From Codonopsis lanceolata (taxonomy: Eukaryota; Streptophyta; Magnoliopsida; Asterales; Campanulaceae), in NCBI GenBank assembly GCA_013146195.2, contig CM028382.1:58393027-58457026 (forward strand): a stretch of DNA of 64,000 nt, in the 5' to 3' direction. Numbering within the stretch: position 1 is the first letter of the stretch; each line of letters starts with the position of its first letter. Of the stretch, positions 40,391 to 50,922 are shown one piece after another. Position numbers and translations under genes: made by a program. The notes under the pieces were generated by a model. The model did not search any database and was not told the origin of the DNA. It saw only the letters and a list, made by a program, of their open reading frames with translations.

Positions 40391-41480
40391 GGAAGATGCT
40401 CGAGGATGTCCGCGAATGGAGTCCAGCTTGTGAGAAAGCATAGTGTTATCTTTAGTGTGCGTGCTACCGCTTTGTTTGGGTTGATCAAGGAAGCTCAAAG
40501 CACGATCCCGAAGTTGAGGAAAATTATTGATGGTTTGGGTGATGGTAAGACACCGGAGTTTGCTATGAACACCGATGGGATTTTGACTTTTCGAGGTAGA
40601 GTTTATGCCTCGCCACCGATGGGGTTAAGCGATGGTTCTTGACGAGGCTCACAAGGCCAAGTACACTATACATCCGTGGAGTACTAAAATGTATAGGGAC
40701 TTGAAGAGACAGCTTTGGTGGAATGGAATGAAGAGAGAGATCGCAGAGTATGTCTCTAGATGCTTGACATGTCAACAGTGAAAGCCGAACACCGTGAGAC
40801 CCGCCGTTTATTACACCACTTGAGATACCTGAGTGGAAATGGGAGCATATCACCATGGATTTCGTGGACAGATTGCCACGCACTCGCCGAGGTTTTGATG
40901 CAAGATGGGTTGTTGTGGATAGATTGACTAAATCATCACACTTTATTCCTATTGCGATGACTTATAGTTTGAGTCATGGCAAAGATTGTATGTTCAGATA
41001 TCGTGAGATTACATGGTGTTCTAAGTGAGCATTGTATCGATAGAGATCCTGTGTTTACTTTCGATTTTGGCGTGCTTTACAAGAGGCTTTGGGGACGGTT
41101 GAATTTCAAGACGGCTTTTCACCCACAATCGGATGGTCAGTCCGAGAGATTGATCCAAGTACTAGAGGATTTGCTACGTGCTTGTGCCATGGATTTTAAA
41201 GGTAGTTGGGATTCTCATTTGCCATTAGCCGAATTTGCTTATAATAACAGCTACAATTCAAGATTGAAATGGCGCCATATGAAGCTTTGTATGGGCGTAA
41301 GTGTCGCTCACCGATTTGCCGATGAAGTTGGTGAAGCTAAGTTATGGGTTCGAGATGGTGCAACAAATACCGAGAGTGTGAAGCCGATTAGAGAGACATT
41401 GCTTACAAAGTAGTAGACGTAAAGCTACGCAGACAACCTGAGACGTGACTTAGAGTTTCAGGTTGGTGATCATGTATTTC
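40391..41480 (+). pseudogene. Tekay-like integrase
   Basis: The zinc-binding region shows YTIHPWSTKMYRDL, LWWNGMKREIAEYVSRCLTCQ (about 40655-40780). The core shows VDRLTKSSHFIPI (about 40915), DRDPVFT and AFHPQSDGQSERLIQVLEDLLR with the catalytic Glu (about 41115-41175), then FAYNNSYNS. Several frame changes and stops, so it is dead. Confidence 0.85.
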
Positions 41481-41887
41481 TGAAAGTATCGCCTCGACGC
41501 GGTACTAAGCGATTTGGGAAGAAAGGCAAACTTTCACCTAGATTTATTGGGCCATTTGAGATCTTAGAAAGGATTGGATCCTTGGCGTATCGGTTAGCAT
41601 TGCCACCTTCAGTATCGGATGTTCACGATGTATTCCATGTCTCGATGCTACGCAAGTACTTGAAAGATGAATCGCATGTCCTTGTTTACGATGAGATTTC
41701 ATTCGAACCCGATCTTTCTTATGATGAGAAGACCGTGAGGATTCTTGATACTAAGGAGCAAATCTTGAGAACGAAGCGGATTCCGTTAGTCAAAGTCTTA
41801 TGGAAGAACCATGACATTGAGGAAGCTACTTGGGAAACCGAGCTCGATATGAAAGAGAGATATCCTTTCCTATTTGATGATTCTGTA
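41481..41887 (+). CDS. Tekay-like integrase C-terminus and chromodomain-like tail
   Basis: The open part reads FLKVSPRRGTKRFGKKGKL and then LSPRFIGPFEILERIGSLAYRLALPPSVSDVHDVFHVSMLRKY, the integrase C-terminal fold. It ends with ILRTKRIPLVKVLWKNHDIEEATWE, which corresponds to the degenerate chromodomain at the end of Tekay/Del integrases. The frame from 41582 to the TGA is uninterrupted; the upstream ATG choice has no significance. The stop is followed at once by the polypurine tract. Confidence 0.85.
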
Positions 41888-41910
41888 TGAATTTAGGGAC
41901 TAAATTCCTT

Positions 41911-41924
41911 TAAGTGGGGGAGGA
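41911..41924 (+). other. Tekay-like polypurine tract
   Basis: AAGTGGGGGAGGA directly before the LTR start TGTGAGAACCC. Confidence 0.85.
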
Positions 41925-44438
41925 TGTGAGAACCCGAAACCTACTTGTATTACTTGTCTTCCATACATGTTTAACATGATTAGAATATGTTTTTAACATG
42001 CTAGTAGTATCCCTAACATGATTGACTCGATTGCATTCCTTGATCGAACCGCATTGCCGTATCGAACGCCTATTGCCTTGCATGCTCTAGATTGACTTGT
42101 TCTTGCTCGGCTTTGATATTTGGACTTAGCCAAGACCTTGAGAGACATTTATCATTGTTTTTAGGACCCTTGATACTCATTCTAATGCTTCTTGAGTTGT
42201 ATATGCCTTATACGCCAAGTATACGTGCAAATCTGACCTGTTTGACCTAAAGTATGGCCCGAGGAATCGCTCTACCATGCCAACCGAACATTTTGGGCTT
42301 TGTTCGCCATGATAACCGAACATTATGAAGGAAGTTCGGCCTCCACAACCGAACAAAGGAAATTTCCAGAAAACGTGATTTTTCTCGCAACTTTGGCCGA
42401 CATTTAACTTACCCTTACTAAACCTCTACCATTAGTGACTTAAACCACTTGTATTAGAGTCTTATTAGCCTAATCTAAGCCTAATTAAGATTACTAAACC
42501 TATTTCTACCATTCATCAAGTGACATGTGTATTCCATTAACACTTAATGAGCCGATCTACACTACATCGCCTTTAGACTTCATTTCACGACTCATTTCTT
42601 CGCCGCCTCCTTCTCCGGTCTTCAGGCGAGCTTGTGCGTGAGAGTCTTGGTGAGATTAGTGCGTGAGGGGTTGGCTTCCAAGAGATTCAAGACCCGCTAT
42701 GATTCCGAGATCGCCGCGAGCCGCCGCCGAGACGAGCGATCGACACCGATCGCTTTTCTTGCCGCTTTTGCTTGGCTTGAGGTAAGCTATCAATTTCCTT
42801 AGGTCCATGTTAGAGATAACATGCTACCCCTTCTTGCTTCCTTCTCTCATGTCTAAATCGTTGCTCTCCTTGATTTCTACCATGATATTGAGTATGTTTG
42901 AGAGTATGAAAATCTGGAATTATAGACTATGAATGCAAATGTCGTGATTTGGACACTAAGCCTAGAAGTAAAAGTGTTCTACTCTATATTAGAATAATTA
43001 TTATTCTTGGGTCATAGACTTTCGACCATTATTTGGGAAAACGTGATCTAGGGTTCCATAATTTAGAACTTGAGTTTATTGTTAGCTATGGTTATAAATT
43101 GGATTAATGACTTAGATTAATCAATGCGATGACTTAGAAAAGAGTTGGAAATGCAAATAGTATTTTAACTCTACAAGCTTGATTTATAGAAATGACTCAA
43201 CGGAGTCGACAATAGTGAGCTATTGAACAATACCGCTCAATGATCGATCCCTACGACGTTATTACATGCTACACTAGAAAACTAATTCTAGACTCTTGAA
43301 ATGGATTGACTATCATGCTTGTATCTTTATGACATAATAAATGCATACTTGATATATTGAGTTCGCCTTGTCGAGCTCAATCTTGCTTGTTTATTGATGA
43401 GATTATATACTTGTCTTCGAACGAGGACGCTCTTGTCGACTCGCTCCATACTAACCATTGTTGAGTAAATACTACTTGGCATTGCATGAGTCCACGCATA
43501 CTTGATCATGTCACACACCCTCCACCGGCCACAAGTGGGGAAGAGCTCTCTTGGCCAACCAATACGCGACCATTGAGATTGACTTCATGTTTATCCCGAG
43601 AATATCCTCGGAAGATCGATGTATTATCACACCCATCGATTCATGCACGCCATGAAGGTGTCTGCTTTGGTGTGTCTACTAAGCGGCCCAGCCTTTTATA
43701 TCCTCATATTATGTGACTATGTGCAATAATGTGCAACTCATATACTTGATCTACATGCTTGTAATATTGTCTTGCCTAACGTGTTGCATATTGCCATGTC
43801 ATGCATGATTGATAGCTTACGAGTCATTATGACTTACCTGCTCCCCTCAGACTTTTTTAGATCCTAGCAGTCAGACCTTCCCGTTGAGGATCGCAAATCG
43901 ATACTTTAGTTCTCTTTTGATCAGCTTTGCAAATTGAAGAGGTGGTCTTAGAAGTCCTCTTCTTCTTTTGTATTTTGCAAGGACGATGGGTATAAGCTAG
44001 TCATCTAGACTATGCTTGGGATTGTATAGACTTGTACTCGTATTCTTGTTAGCTACTTGTAGTATTAACTCTTGTAGTATTATACTTCTTGATGCCGGCA
44101 ATTGTGTTAGCCGTGCCTTGTATATCTTGTTAGTGTTCACTACGATAGACTTCCGCCGAGCATCCCATTAGCTCTTATTTATTTCCTTGTCATATTTATT
44201 GCTTAGTTGGGTTCCTACCTGTAGTGTCGCCGAAGACTTGGATTAATTGCTTAACTGCTTATCGTGAAATGATTTTGAAAATTTACCGACCTTTTGTGTC
44301 GAAGTTCTCTTGCGATCGAAATGTTGGGTCACGCTTTAAAAATAAAATATTTTGAGTCCTCTGCATGTTCTTCCTTTCTTGTCTTGTCTTGTTTGGCGCC
44401 CCGCCCGTGTTCCATCTCGGTCCTGGGGGGTCGCCACA
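41925..44438 (+). repeat. Tekay-like 3' LTR
   Basis: 2514 bp, from TGTGAGAACCCGAAACC to GGGGGTCGCCACA (inverse TGTGGCGACCC). The right boundary is supported independently: homology between the Ogre-like LTR arms stops exactly at 44438/44439. A diverged piece of a similar LTR may be at 1786-1960. Short open frames inside (43327-43716, 44283-44522) are not considered genes. Confidence 0.8.
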
Positions 44439-44906
44439 ATTTAAGTGTAAGGGAGGAGATTTAACAGGGTGAGCTTTGAGGCTTTTAGAGGAGGGGAACT
44501 TTTTCTTTCTCACGATCGCCACCGTATACTTAAAGCGGTATTTTAACTCAGCATGGAGAGTGTGTGAACTGTGTTCGTTGTGAAGAGTGAATTCACTAAA
44601 GCCGATGCCTCTATTTATAGACTGAGAAGGGACTCCTTCGTCATTACGCTTTTTATGTGTTTCACCGGCTTATACCGCGCACTAAGAGAATTGTACCAAT
44701 AGCAAAGTGCTACAAGAACTAAGTACTATTGGGTGCCACCTAATGAACCGCGCCCACCGGGTTGGCGCCTGTTCCATTTTTATGCCTCTTTGACACTTCT
44801 TGCCCCTGCAATTCACTGCTTTTATGCATCCCCATTTTTTGCATTTTAAACCCCTCAGAATTTGACATTTGTTAGTTTAGGTCTTGATATTTCATGTCAT
44901 GTTACA
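44439..44906 (-). repeat. Ogre/Tat-like LTR, minus-strand arm, truncated
   Basis: The reverse complement matches the first part of 45222-46482: TGTAACATGACATGAAATAT at the start (44906), AGAGAATTGTACCAA-type words (here GAGAATTGTACCAATAG on the plus strand), TATAAATAG and GTGAATTCAC. The match continues to AAATCTCCTCCCTTACACTT and stops at 44439, where the Tekay-like LTR ends. TATA at 44611-44619 (minus). Confidence 0.75.
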
Positions 44907-45221
44907 TATCAGGAGTACGAAATTGGGATGTCTATAGGAGCGCATTCAGATCCCTGAGAGGGCCCGTACGATATATACTTTCTTTTTATTTCTATTTTCT
45001 CAAACTTGCCATATATTTATTTTCGGACTGATATCTCTTTTTCCAGGTGGATGTCTCATCGTATTGTAAGGTGGTGAAAGGCTTCTTCTTGCCTAGGCTA
45101 TATCACGATGATAGATGAGTTTTCCCCGAAACAATGATTGTGAGCCGCCAAAGCGCCGGGATGATGATGATGATGATGAAGCTCGAGGATCGAGTCATAC
45201 TCCCCCACTTGCATCCCGATA
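44907..45221. other. Spacer between head-to-head Ogre-like LTRs
   Basis: 315 bases with no coding signature; contains a (GAT)n run at about 45160-45180. Both LTR starts are preceded, each in its own direction, by GATA. Confidence 0.5.
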
Positions 45222-46145
45222 TGTAACATGACATAAAATATTAAGACTGTTAAAAGGACTAACAAATGTCAAGTTACGTGGTGAAAATGCAAAAGGAAAA
45301 GCATGACCCTGGCGGAGATCCCAAGCGCCGCGCCCAAGCCCACTATGGGCGGCGCCCAATATTGCTTAATACACTGTAGCAATTTGCCTTTGGTACAATT
45401 CTCTCAGCACGCAGTACAAGCCGATGAAGCACAGAAAGTAAAACTTAACAACGAATGAAGCCTCACTCTCAGCCTATAAATAAAAGGCCCCGACTTGTGA
45501 ATTCACACACATTGAACACAGTGAGAAAACAATACGCATTCTCTCCACGCAGTCTGAGTGAACGCCAAGAGAAATTTTCCCTCTAACCCCGAAACTACGC
45601 CAAATCTCCCCCAAACACTAAAAATCATCGGCCAAAGTGAAACCTAGTTGCCCTGCTAGGATTCCATCCTATTCCACCGGTCAAAAAATCTCAAAAAGAG
45701 TCGTTGCCTTGCTCGAATCCAGATGTCAAATCAGCAAAAAGCAAGCAGTTGCTCTGCCCAATTTCTGACACCAACAAACAAGCAAAAGCAAGAAGTTGTG
45801 CCGCCTGGGATCCCGAGGTGAAAAGCAACCAAAGGAGCAGCATTACTCTCGGCTCGAATCCCCACAAGAAGAAAAGACTCCCTCTCCCCTCGACGAGCGC
45901 ACCCTAGAACCTGCTAGATGCTAGTTGGTACGGGATAAAACCCCCACGCTTCAAGAGGTAGGCTATTTAAAGATTATTTTATAAAAAGTTCAATTAAGAT
46001 CAGCCAAATGTAAGAAAAATAAGCAGTTATGCTGCCCGAAATTCTATAGAAAATAACACTAAAAAGAGTCATTATTATGGTCAAATTTCTATAAATATAT
46101 TTGTAACTCTAGGAAGGATGCTGTTGTAAGTTTGTAATAATTTGG

Positions 46146-46178
<33 letters not shown>

Positions 46179-46482
46179 ACGTTTTATTTCAATTGTTAAA
46201 TAAATATAAAAAAAATATTTAAGCCAAAAAGTATTTTGAGACCGAAAGGGCGAATTGGGTGCCTAACCCCTTCCCACCTCGTAACTTACCCTCCGAACCC
46301 TTTGCAAATCTGGTTATTTTTTGGTTTTTCTTTGTTTTTTTTTTAATTAAAGATGACGACTCTATATATCATTTTTTGAGTCCACAATTGAGGCTAAGCA
46401 TATTCCACGAGCTTTTAAAAATGTTTTGAAACCACCCGCTCTTCACCAAGCGGGGGAAAGGTCGAAAAACGGGGCACTCACA
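45222..46482 (+). repeat. Ogre/Tat-like LTR, plus strand
   Basis: 1261 bp from TGTAACATGACATAAAAT to ACGGGGCACTCACA. The distal part has hallmark Ogre/Tat LTR words: GGGCGAATTGGGTGCCTAAC, CCTTCCCACC, GATGACGACTC, and GAAAAACGGGGC before the end. TATAAATAAAAG at 45475-45486. A (TA)n run at 46149-46175. No Ogre coding region adjoins, so it is a solo or broken LTR. A frame of 67 codons at 45704-45907 is part of the LTR. Confidence 0.75.
45475..45486 (+). promoter_or_regulatory. TATA box of the plus-strand Ogre-like LTR
   Basis: TATAAATAAAAG about 250 bases from the LTR start, mirrored by TATAAATAG on the minus strand at 44611-44619 in the opposed arm. Confidence 0.55.
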
Positions 46483-47360
46483 GTGACCTAATTGTAATTT
46501 TTGAAAAAGTATAGTGGCCCAATTATGTGTTTTTCCACTTTTTTTTGAAAACCGTTTTTTACTTAATTTTATTTTTTTTAATAATCATCAAATCTACTCA
46601 TTTTATGTAACTTTCAAATTACGTAATTTATTAATTTTATAGTATTATGTAAATTTATAATTGCTTTGTGATTTGGTTAGTTTTTAACAATATAAAATAT
46701 TTATCAATTAAAATTAAATAAAATAATTTATGATTTATATAGTATTTATAAATTATTTTATTATTTAAACAAAATATTTCAATATGAAATATAATAATTA
46801 AAGTTAAGTAAATTTATTTATTTGAAAAGTATAAAAATAAGAAAGTAGTAGAAATAAAATGTGTAGGTGGCAGTGAGACCCATATAAGACTTGAGGAAAA
46901 ATGAAAACCATTGGAGAGAAAAAAAAATAAAGAATATTTTTAAAATTTGAAGGTGGCAGTGAGACCCAATTAAGATTTTTTGGGATGGAGATGCTCTTAT
47001 AGAACCCCCAGATTATAGTCAACAATGGGTCGTGGCTCTCTTTCTACTATTTAAAGTTATTTTTTAATCTTAATGATTTGATGTGCCTTTTTTGCATTGC
47101 TCATGGCATTTTCATCTTATTGATATCCCCAATAAGAGGGCGCTCCAACAGATTCAAGCTCAAGCTCCACTTCATTCCCCTCTCGCTTGAGAAGGGGTGA
47201 AAGACTATCATCTCAACCGTACCGAAGTCAAAGGCAAAATTGCAATAGTCCACATCTCCCTAAATCATTTGTATTTCTTCTCACTAGGATGAAAACCCAA
47301 TCCTTTTGTATTATCATTCAATGTATTCTCTTCTCAGTAATGAAGATCATCTTAGGCAGA
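46483..47360 (+). repeat. Left copy of a 0.9-kb direct duplication
   Basis: Matches 55268-56260 in the same orientation: CCTAATTG..AATTTTT, ATAATCATCAAAT, GATTTGGTTAGTTTT, AGGTGGCAGTGAGACCCA-like, GATATC.CCAATAAGAGGG, TCATCTCAACCG, AATCCTTTTGTATTATCATT and AATGAAGATC. The left copy lacks about 30 bases (TTACATTGTATATATATCCC region) present at the right. AT-rich and non-coding. Confidence 0.8.
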
Positions 47361-47636
47361 GAGAAACAAAAATAAAATAAAATAGAGGAGCCAAAGAGAG
47401 AAAGAATTAACCAATCATGACGGTGGGGGAGGAGTTGTTGCTAGCATGCGCCATTAAACGGAACGGTCTGAAGGTCTAGTATTCCGTTACCATGGAAATT
47501 CATAATCAGATTTCTTCATCTAATCTATTCACTACTCAAATCTATTGAAATAAATACCATGAACTCAGGTGCCGGTTCAAGGCCCACCACGATGAACCAC
47601 TGGCGGCCGACAACCGTGACAATGAGGATAACATCC
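47361..47636 (+). other. Flank with a possible terminal-exon fragment
   Basis: After AATAAAATAAAATAGAGGAG the sequence ends in a frame open from a stop near 47555: RFKAHHDEPLAADN, RDNEDNI, which continues across the Sirevirus-like insertion (removing one CATCC copy) as LWIEELRKLHVAELK and a stop. ACTCAG|GTGCC at about 47567-47571 could be a splice acceptor. The protein is not recognised; it may be chance. Confidence 0.3.
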
Positions 47637-48562
47637 TGTAAGGGTAAAATAGGCGAAGCCTATTTTATCTTGTTTTCACCTTTCTTGGTCAAAGAGAGAT
47701 GATATTTTAGTTAATGATTATTTAGGTGATAGATTTTGTTTAGGACTCTTTTAATAGATTGATTTGATAATCTTTCAAAATATTTAGGCAACATATTTTT
47801 GGTAACTAGATTTATGTAAATAAATTAGTTATTCGATGTATCTTAGTCTTACTAGGAAAGATAATCTTGTATGATTTTTCGTTAATTCCTTTCCTAGTAG
47901 GAGTTGGTTTGTTTTGGCCGTGAACTTGCAGGAACCGTTGGCTATTTAATGAAAGCTGGATCCGGGGCAAAGTGTGTGTTGTGAACTTACAAGAAAGAAT
48001 CTATTCAGAGAGCTTGAAAGGGAGAATCAATTCAGAGCCTTGTGAGCAGAGCTTGAGAGAGGAGATCAAAAGGCCATACACTGAGAGCATTCTGCAAGCA
48101 GTTCTTCCATATGAACGCATGCTGCTTGAAACTTCTGAGAATACAACCTTGTACTTCCTGAAGTTCTGATTTGTGTGCTTCCTTGTTACTCTCTGTTTGG
48201 AAGCCGTGTTTTGTTCTTTCTTCCCACGTTTGGTTTAGTGGTTTATGTGGGTTTTTCGGTTCTCCAAGATTCTATATCTTGTGAGAATATTTGTTAGTTG
48301 TTAAGCATAAAAACAGTGTTGATTTTAATATAAATTGTGTGGCCTTGAGGCTTGATCTACAAGTTTGATACTTGTAGATTGTTTTTGGTTAATTCTTGTC
48401 TCCAAGTTCTGTTAGAAACTGAATTTCTATAAACTTCCCGCCGCTACAAGCTGTTTTTGCTATTAGTTCTTTGTTGTCATTGTGACTGCCATTGTTGCAA
48501 CAATCACTGCAACATTGGTACACACATTGACTCATATCGAGAATCCGTGGTATCGCGTTCTT
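47637..48562 (+). repeat. Sirevirus-like 5' LTR
   Basis: Starts TGTAAGGGTAAAATAGGC (right LTR TGTGGGGTAAAATAGGC) and matches until GCGTTCTT, where the terminal TTCA is lost together with the primer-binding site. Contains the 14-bp palindrome ATTGTTGCAACAAT at 48491-48504 and a TATTTAA near 47943. The 65-codon frame at 47972-48169 occurs in both LTRs as LTR sequence. Confidence 0.9.
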
Positions 48563-49270
48563 GTGAAAACGCATTAGGATTAGATCAGATCATGGCACGG
48601 AATATGAAAACGCATCCTTTTCTAATTATTGTGCCTCCAATGGTATTTCACATGAATTCTCACGCTCCCAAAACTCCACAACAAAATGGAGTGGCGGAGA
48701 GAAAGAAACGAGGACATTACAAGAAATGGCTAGGGTGATGTTACATTCAAAAATTTGGCTAAAAGATTTTGGGTCAAGCATTAAACACTTGCTTGTCACA
48801 TTGGAAATAGGGTCTTCTTGAGACCCGAGTAGCACAATGACGCTTCTGAAATTTTTTCTTGGAAAGAAACCTACCTTGAAATATTTTCATGTATTTGGTC
48901 GCGTGTGTTATCTTCTCAATGATAGAGATCAACTTTCCAAGTTTGACTCTAAGAGTGATAAGTGTGTTTTCATGGGATACTCCACAAATAGTCGTGCATA
49001 TAGAGTTTTTAATCTGCGAACTACGGCTATTATGGAATCCATGAACGTTGTTTTTGATGATCTAACTGGCTTGGTCACAAAACTTCGAGGAAGATGTTTC
49101 GTGGATTTTAGATTTTGGAGATTTTGATCCGAGAATAGAAGCCGAATCCAAGAGTTCAATGAAAGCGAGCAGACGCCACAGATCTTTGGTAGTTCGGGTG
49201 GAAAAATTCAGATGTTTCACCTAATAATGATTCCGGATGTTGCAACATCGGAAGAAACATTGAACAAAGA
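48563..49270 (+). pseudogene. Sirevirus-like integrase C-terminal half
   Basis: Begins after the LTR at IRSDHGTEYENASFSNYCAS (second catalytic Asp), shifts frame, then SHAPKTPQQNGVAERKKR with the catalytic Glu (48655-48715). Another break follows, then LKFFLGKKPTLKYFHVFGRVCY, SDKCVFMGYSTNSRAYRVFN and ESMNVVFDD (48837-49080). The first Asp and the zinc-binding region are absent. Confidence 0.85.
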
Positions 49271-49281
49271 ACCCGCGTAAG

Positions 49282-50922
49282 ATGAAGTTGCCGACTCGAT
49301 TCAAATCAGAAAATGATCACCCGATTGATCGAACAGAAATTGACATTCCAAGCAAGATCCAGAAAAACCATCCTCTCACTCAAGTTATAGGTAATGTACA
49401 GGATGGTATGACAACAAGGAAGAAAGGTAAAGTGGACTACAAGAAACTTGCATGCATGTCCACTCTTGAATTTGATGATATACATGCCTCATGTTTTGTT
49501 TCCACTATTGAACCTAAAAATGTGCAAGAGGCCCTCAAAGATGAAAGTTGGATAAATGTCATGCAAGAGGAACTAGATCAATTCACAAAAAATGATGTTT
49601 GGTATCTAGTTCCCAGACCCACTTCAATAAATGTTATTGGAACTAAATGGATCTTCAAAAACAAAACGAATGAAGTGGGAGAAATAATACGAAATAAAGC
49701 TAGATTGGTAGCTAAAGGGTATACACAGGTTGAGGGGGTGGATTTTGATGAAACCTTTGCGCCTGAAGTGTTTGTTGAACAACCAAAAGGGTTTGAGGAC
49801 CCCCATAAACCCAATCATGTGTTTAAATTGAAAAAGGCTTTGTATGGGCTCAAACAAGCTCCTAGAGCTTGGTATGGTAGGCTTACAGATCATCTTTTAC
49901 AAAGTGGGTTTAAAAGGGGAGAGGTGGATAAAACACTGTTTATTCAAAAACAAGATAAACATATTTTGATTGCTCAAATTTATGTTGATGACATTGTGTT
50001 TGGATCCACCTCCAAATCCTTAGAAAAAGAGTTTGTAACTTGCATGACTTCCACATTTGAAATGAGCATGGTAGGGGAGTTGACCTATTTTTTAGGGATT
50101 CAGATCAAACAATCACATGAAGGGATGTTCATTTCTCAAGCCAAGTATTCTCTAAACTTGGTGAAGAAATTCAATCTTGAGAATGGAAAACATAAGAAAA
50201 CCCCTATGGGTACATCCGATAAACTTAATAGAGATGAAAAATCTGAAAGTGTTGACCCTACCTTATATAGGATTATGATAGGAAGTTTGCTGTATTTAAC
50301 TGCCACCCGTCCAGATATCATGTACAGTGTGTGTTTGTGTGCTAGGTATCAAGCAAACCCCAAAGTTTCTCACCTGATTGCTGTTAAAAGAATTATTCGA
50401 TATGTTGGTGAGACCTTTGGCATGGGTTTGTGGTATACTAAGCACACAAACACCAATCTTGTTGGGTTTAGTGATGTTGACTGGGCTGGTAGTGTTGATG
50501 ACATGAGAAGTACATCTGGAGGATGTTTTTATCTAGGAAACAATCTGATTTCATGGTTTAGTAAGAAACAAAATTGTGTAGCCCTATCAACAGCTGAATC
50601 TGAGTATATAGCTGCTGGTAGTGGATGTACACAACTTTTGTGGATGAAACAAATGATCAAAGATTATGGTTTGCACAGTGATATCTTAACCATGTATTGT
50701 GACAACACAAGTGCGATAAGCATAGCTAAAAATCCTGTTCAACACTCAAGAACAAAGCACATAAATATAAGACACCATTTTATAAGAGACTTAGTTGAAC
50801 AGGGCATTGTCTGCATTGAACATGTTGGTACAGAAAACCAATTGGCTGATATTTTTACTAAGAGTCTAGAGTTTGAGAGATTCATAAATTTTAGGAAATC
50901 TCTCGGTATGTGTGCCATGTAA
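49282..50922 (+). CDS. Sirevirus-like RT (internally deleted) and RNase H
   Basis: 546 open codons. The RT N-part shows WINVMQEELDQFTKNDVWYLV, GTKWIFKNKTNE, KARLVAKGYTQ and GVDFDETFAPE, and then jumps directly to VFVEQPKGFEDP. The roughly 45 residues that normally carry the first catalytic Asp (MDVKSAFLNG in relatives) are missing without a frame change. The rest is intact: ALYGLKQAPRAWY, QIYVDDIVFGST, MVGELTYFLGIQIKQ, IGSLLYLTATRPDIM. RNase H follows with GFSDVDWAGS, STSGGCFYLG, LSTAESEYIAAGSG, YCDNTSAI and HSRTKHINIRHHFIRD, ending in NQLADIFTKSL. The ATG at 49282 is probably internal to the polyprotein. RT activity is not expected. Confidence 0.93.
   Translation: MKLPTRFKSENDHPIDRTEIDIPSKIQKNHPLTQVIGNVQDGMTTRKKGKVDYKKLACMSTLEFDDIHASCFVSTIEPKNVQEALKDESWINVMQEELDQFTKNDVWYLVPRPTSINVIGTKWIFKNKTNEVGEIIRNKARLVAKGYTQVEGVDFDETFAPEVFVEQPKGFEDPHKPNHVFKLKKALYGLKQAPRAWYGRLTDHLLQSGFKRGEVDKTLFIQKQDKHILIAQIYVDDIVFGSTSKSLEKEFVTCMTSTFEMSMVGELTYFLGIQIKQSHEGMFISQAKYSLNLVKKFNLENGKHKKTPMGTSDKLNRDEKSESVDPTLYRIMIGSLLYLTATRPDIMYSVCLCARYQANPKVSHLIAVKRIIRYVGETFGMGLWYTKHTNTNLVGFSDVDWAGSVDDMRSTSGGCFYLGNNLISWFSKKQNCVALSTAESEYIAAGSGCTQLLWMKQMIKDYGLHSDILTMYCDNTSAISIAKNPVQHSRTKHINIRHHFIRDLVEQGIVCIEHVGTENQLADIFTKSLEFERFINFRKSLGMCAM

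Larger units (their letters stand above)
37751..44438 (+). mobile_element. Tekay-like (chromovirus) Ty3/gypsy element, 5' cut by gap 1
   Basis: Plus-strand gypsy with gag relic, protease, RT, RNase H, integrase, chromodomain-like tail, polypurine tract (AAGTGGGGGAGGA) and a 2.5-kb 3' LTR, the gypsy order with integrase last. Every domain has multiple frameshifts. The element ends precisely inside an Ogre-like LTR. The 5' LTR is missing beyond the gap. Confidence 0.85.

Noticed and set aside
47972..48169. 65-codon frame present twice (also 54046-54255)
   Set aside because: It lies in both LTRs of the Sirevirus-like element; conservation is due to LTR identity.
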